Assembly: GCA_039545355.1 (NCBI GenBank)
Contig: BCJJ01000003.1
Location: forward strand, 2,067,092 to 2,131,091
Length of the DNA stretch: 64,000 bases
Direction of reading: 5' to 3'
From: Trichosporon coremiiforme
Taxonomy: Eukaryota; Basidiomycota; Tremellomycetes; Trichosporonales; Trichosporonaceae
Made by a program: the position numbers and the translations under genes. Positions 59,556 through 64,000 of this stretch are shown one piece after another. The notes beneath the pieces were generated by a model. It saw only the letters and a list, made by a program, of their open reading frames with translations, was not told the DNA's origin and searched no databases. Position 1 is the stretch's first letter; every line of letters begins with the position of its first letter.

Positions 59556-61093
59556 ATGGGCGTCTTCTCCTGGTTCTCCAAAGTGAGTGAAGGCAGATCC
59601 CTTACGCTCAGATGCTATGGGTGAGGCAAGATTATAAGCTGACTTCAGTCGGGGTCTAAGGGCTATGAAGAGCGCCTCGCCAAGCTCGCTTCGGAGATCG
59701 AAGCGTCGAAGACGCACCTGTCTGAGGTGCGGCTGCGCGAGCGCCGTTTCAAGCTCGCCATAAATGCATACGGCATTGGGCTCTGGGCCATCTGGGTCGG
59801 CCTTTGGTACTTTGACCAGATCCCATGGGGCCTCGTTGGCTGGTCCTCGAACGGCAATGAAGCGCGTGCTGTCGGTGTTGCCATCGTCGCTGCGGGCCCG
59901 ATTCTGTGAGCATCGCGCCAACGCGAAACTGAGCTAACGGTAGGCTCTGGTTGCTTAACAGGCTCCTGAGCGTAATCTTCACCCGTATCCGTATCAGCGA
60001 CGGTGAGTAGAGGAGGGCGATGGTGCGAGGGGGCGAGCGGCTGATCCGACAGAGACACGTCTGCGTCTTCTGCTTAGCAAGCAGCGCACCGCGATCGACG
60101 AGATCAAGAAGGCTACTAACTACGACACGACCCGCAAGCTTATTGAGCAGTACGACGAGGCTGGAGGTCCGCAGGTGGGTGCATGATACAGTCGCCATCC
60201 TCTGACAGCAGACGCCGAAGCGCGGCGAGCAGCGTGGCCCCCAGTCTGCGCCCAACACGCCTCCTTCTGCCGGATCTGGGCCTAGCACTCCCAACAACAC
60301 TCAAGGCGGTCAGCCGGGAGCCCCGAACGCGCCTGGCTCTCAAGGTCCCCAGGGCCCCGTCGGTCCTGACGGCACACCTCGCGCTCCCGGCCACCTCGCT
60401 GGCGGCACGCCCCGTCGTGAGTCTCAGTATCAATCGCCAAACTGACAGCAGCCTCGACCCCGGTTCCCATTCCTCCCGGAATGACGCCTGAGCAGGCTCA
60501 CTTCCTTCAGACGCACATGCAGGCGATCCAGCCGATCCTCCCTACGCCCGAGAAGAAGTGGTATGATCGGTTGGCGGACTCGATTCTGGGCGATGATCCT
60601 GGTGCGCTAACTAGCTGTCGAAAGAGCTAACACGCAGTGCAAGCCGCGGAGAACAAGTACGCACTCGTGTGCGCCGAGTGCTTCCGGCACAACGGTCTTG
60701 TGGGAAGCAAGCGGGAGTGGGAGCGCATGCGTGAGTTCACTTTGCATTTGCCGTGAACTGACAAACAGAATGGATCTGCCCGCGTATGTTGGCGAGTAGA
60801 TGCTTGAACTGACCCCAGGTTGCAACCACCTGAACCCGAGCCCGCTCCAGCGGGCCGCAGAGGCAGGCGACGACGACCTGTTCTCGACGCCGGGGCCGAT
60901 CGACACCCCGTCCAAGCCCGTCACGCTGCGCAGCGCGCCGAGTCCGACGCCGTTGCGCCGCCGCCTGGCCGGCCAGCGCGCGGGCCCAGGCTCGTCCCGC
61001 TTAAGCACCGAGGTGTACTCGGCGCAAGACGACAGCGACGAGGAGGACGAGAGCGTCGATGACTCGATGGACGTGGACGACAAGGACAAGTAG
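59556..61093 (+). CDS. LNP1: Lunapark, ER three-way junction protein
   Basis: Nine exons, 59556..59582, 59649..59905, 59944..60002, 60053..60174, 60209..60416, 60449..60601, 60638..60730, 60769..60783 and 60819..61093, give 402 aa. The start MGVFSWFSK precedes a coiled coil (YEERLAKLASEIEASKTHLS). Two membrane segments form a hairpin (YGIGLWAIWVGLWYF and VAIVAAGPILLWLLNRLLSV), followed by a second coiled coil with QRTAIDEIKKATNYD. The C-terminal lunapark zinc finger is complete: YALVCAECFRHNG and WICPRCNHLNP, a CX2C...CX2C pair. The Gly/Pro-rich linker from exon 5 is low complexity, and an acidic tail ends the protein. In the family it stabilises ER tubule junctions. The exon 5 acceptor could be 60209 or three bases later. 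One 15-nt exon (60769-60783) is needed to complete the finger. Confidence 0.93.
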
Positions 61094-64000
61094 GCTGGTG
61101 CCTATATGATCTCTACTCTGTGTCTGTTAGTGGACTGTCGAACTGTCTTCCGCGAGGATTGGAGGGCTGGTGTTAAGTCACGGAAAACGGAGACCGTGAC
61201 GGTTGACTGCCAAGCGAGCGGACGATGTCAACAGACGGATACAGTGTAGCATAGGTTAGGACATGCACCTGGTTCTAGACAGTTGCGGGCCGAAGCCGGG
61301 GGGCCCTTGCTGTGGACTCGGCACGAGCTTGAGCTTGCGGCAAGGTCGCGGCGCAACCTAGCACACGGGACTGCCCGAGGCAAACCGCGTCCCTTATCGT
61401 AAGCGTGAGCTCGTGACCACGGTCGTCGGCACGGCAACGGCTAACTCACGAGACCACTCCACTTCTGAGTCTGACTTCCCATTCCGGAAGAGGGACTAAC
61501 TCGCACGACCAGACCAGCTTGGGAGCCCTCCTCGGGTCCTCGGGTCCTAGGCTGAGCGCTCGTGCGCTCGTCCGAGTAGGCTAGCTCACGAGACCAGAGT
61601 CCGACCGTTGCTTCGTTCCGCATATACGCAGGCGTAATCCCAACCCCTCACGAAACTCACAAGAGCAAAAGGGTAAGCGAATGACAGACCGGGGAAAACA
61701 CATCATCTCGTCCGACCAAGCCGACCAAGAGCTCCATTCGTTAATAGCGTATTCATGAGGTGGCGCCCGATCGCTCCCCGATCGGCCGTAGCCTGGGGTC
61801 CTCAGTCCTCAGATCATATTCCAGGACAGCTCGGGGGGGGGGGTTCTTCTGTTCCTTGTCCGTGACCCCAGTTCTGTACTAGGGCATCGCGAAAAATACA
61901 GCGAGAGGACAGCGAGGGGGACAGCAAGGGGCACAAGCGCAGACGTAGCTGACGACGCGTCCAGAACGTCTCGTTACGAGCGGTCCCGGTAGCATTCTTC
62001 GATCCGACCTGCTGTTGAGATTCCAGATAACATTTTCTTCACGGCCGGATTTGGACTGCCGAATGGAGATAAGACAATGGTGTGCTGCGCATCGAGCAGG
62101 GTGCATATGTCTGCCGCCAGCTAGCCCATGCCCCTGGGGCCAGTGGACAAGCCGGGGCCGATCTATGGGCAGAAAATGGGAAGACAGACGTCAGGGGATG
62201 ACCCGGAATATGTTCGGAACATCATTGAATCGCGCTAAACTTCTTCCCTGACTCAGAGGATATCCCATAGCTCGAGGCAGACTGTCAGAAGCGACTTTCA
62301 ACGGCATGTCTGCCTGCAGACGTGTTGTGCATACGGGGCGTACGGCCGTCGCTGACGAACGTACGGACGTCCGGTCCGGTCTGCCTGCCATCTGGACTGG
62401 CCGCACGGATGGAAAGCGATGGATGAGTAGCAAGCGAGGCGGGAGACAGGTGCGGAGCGGGGCTGCTCCACGAGTGTCCGTGTCCCCCTGCTCCAAAACG
62501 TCCACAAGGTCCCAAAGGACAACTGGCTGGCCCAAAGTCCACTCTACGGAGCAAGGTTGACACAGAGTTTGACAGAGGTACGATACAGATTGCTGAGGTA
62601 CGACGGCCATGTCCACGACCCACAACACGGGATTCGGCGTGCGTGCCGTTCACGACAGCCAAGCCGGGCCGGCACAGAAGCAACGGTATGTAAACTAGTT
62701 GTTCGGGCGGCAAGCTCTCGGGTTCTTCCTCTGGGGCAAGGAAATAGCATGGGTCACAAGTCGCAGGGATGGCATGCACTTACGTGCATGCAGCATGTCG
62801 TCGGGCGTCTCGGGCAAGTTCCGAATGACCAGTTTATTCTGAGCACGCCAGCGAAGTGAGTCACGGGGGCCATTCAGGTTGGAACAATTCTGATCCGTCA
62901 CCCTCTGGATATGTCGCCTTTCGCGCTGCCAGCTGCCTCGTCCCATGTCCGGGACCCTCAAGCTACAGGCTCGTGCGCCGTGGGCTGTCCTCACCCCGTA
63001 AGACCGAAATGAACCCATTTGCAGCCATGAGATGTCACGGAAGTGCTGCGGCGAGCCTCACAAGGGAGTCTCGGAAATCGGGAGATCGGGTCGCAACAGA
63101 GCGCACGCTGATCGTGCTGCACTCGAGTCCGTCTCATGTCGGTCCCGGGAGGGAGGGGAGTGCGTCGGGTCCTACGCATGCAATGCAACGCCTGCAGTAT
63201 GCATGACCGCAGCAAGGGTTGTGATTTGGCTGCTGCCTGCGGACGTCACTCGGGTGCGGTGTTTTCCAAGCAGTAGGAGACTGCGAGACTTTTTGGAGAG
63301 GCACATCGACAGGCACGAAGCGCAGTGTCAGTCGAATGAGGATCTCGTCTTGTGGTTTTAGAAGACCGCAGCAGGGGTTATCGGAGAGACAGGCAAACAA
63401 GCGAGCAGGAGCAGGTAGGGGGAGTAGGAGCGCCCAAGTGGAGGCAAGGCAATGTTCGATCGAGGTTGTCAAGGGATGCCTGGGTGTGATTGGGCAGGCG
63501 GAGAAGTCGATGCGGGCGCTGCGGCGGGCGGAGGCAAGTGGGTTCGCAAGCGGAGGTTCTCTGCTCGTGCCGCACCGCTCTCCAGCGCTCTAGCGTTGGG
63601 CAGCATGGGCCATGGGCGCTCCGCCTCTGGCCCCATACCGTCGTGCGGATCCCCTAGCCCCCTCCCCCGTATCCCTGTACCCAGGACTCAGCCAGGGACC
63701 CGCTCGACTCGGTCATACCTGGTTGGCGGGTGCAGATTACACCTCCATCCAGACCGTCCGGCTAACATGAGCCTGCGGCGCGCGGCGGCCTGACACCGTA
63801 CACCGCCAGCACGCAAGCAAACGGACGGCTCTCTTGCGGTTCTCTCTGGCTCAACTGTCAGCCCGCCAACTCGTCAGCCAGCATTTCAGCCAGCCAGCCG
63901 CCATATCCGCCAAGCGTCCGACCAGCAGCCGCCTGCAGCAGTCTCTTCCGACTAGCCTGCCGCCTGCAACATTTTCCTTGTTGTTGCATACACACCCTCA
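61094..64000. other. 2.9-kb non-coding end of window
   Basis: No supported gene was found. An 11-G homopolymer is at 61833-61843. A C/CA-rich stretch (63800-64000) with ccag units resembles the upstream leader of the LisH gene, so another gene may start beyond the window. Confidence 0.45.

Overview
The window is nuclear DNA of a basidiomycete yeast or yeast-like fungus. The evidence is many very short introns (mostly 34-60 nt) with GT...AG ends and ctaac/ctgac branch sites, GC-rich codon use, and a gene set typical of Tremellomycetes. A member of the Trichosporonales is my best guess, from overall look only. Exon structures given here were worked out by hand from splice signals and reading phase; almost all close exactly in frame.

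Region 1 (1-18.7 kb) is dense housekeeping sequence: the 3' end of MOB1, a shugoshin, the SEN1 RNA/DNA helicase, a GCP5/6-type gamma-tubulin complex subunit, the small subunit of DNA polymerase delta (POLD4/Cdm1) and a large Zn2Cys6 transcription factor. Region 2 (18.7-31.7 kb) is gene-poor accessory sequence. It carries a tandem family of single-pass membrane proteins, all on the minus strand: two intact genes (23.5-25.4 kb and 28.8-30.4 kb) and two decayed copies (22.1-23.4 kb and 27.2-28.2 kb) that alternate with them. It also holds a possible gag-like relic and a candidate small two-exon gene.

Region 3 (31.7-41.5 kb) is housekeeping again: a GNAT acetyltransferase, mitochondrial ribosomal protein mS38, the tRNA m7G methyltransferase TRM8, a small unknown gene, the SSU processome factor UTP14 and the ATP synthase delta subunit ATP16. 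Region 4 (41.5-48.3 kb) is a 6.8-kb stretch in which I find no gene. It lies upstream of a LisH/poly-Q regulator of the Flo8/SSBP type (48.4-51.8 kb). Region 5 (52.4-61.1 kb) has an ArsB/CitM-type ion transporter, the mitochondrial DNA polymerase gamma MIP1 and the ER-shaping protein lunapark. The last 2.9 kb is non-coding as far as I can see.

Four gene pairs are divergent and share 210-365 bp promoters: GCP/POLD4, mS38/TRM8, UTP14/ATP16 and MIP1/LNP1. The most unusual observations are an apparent internal duplication of a spacer block in MIP1, and the birth-and-death array of receptor-like membrane proteins whose cytoplasmic tails share a PPxY-centred motif.
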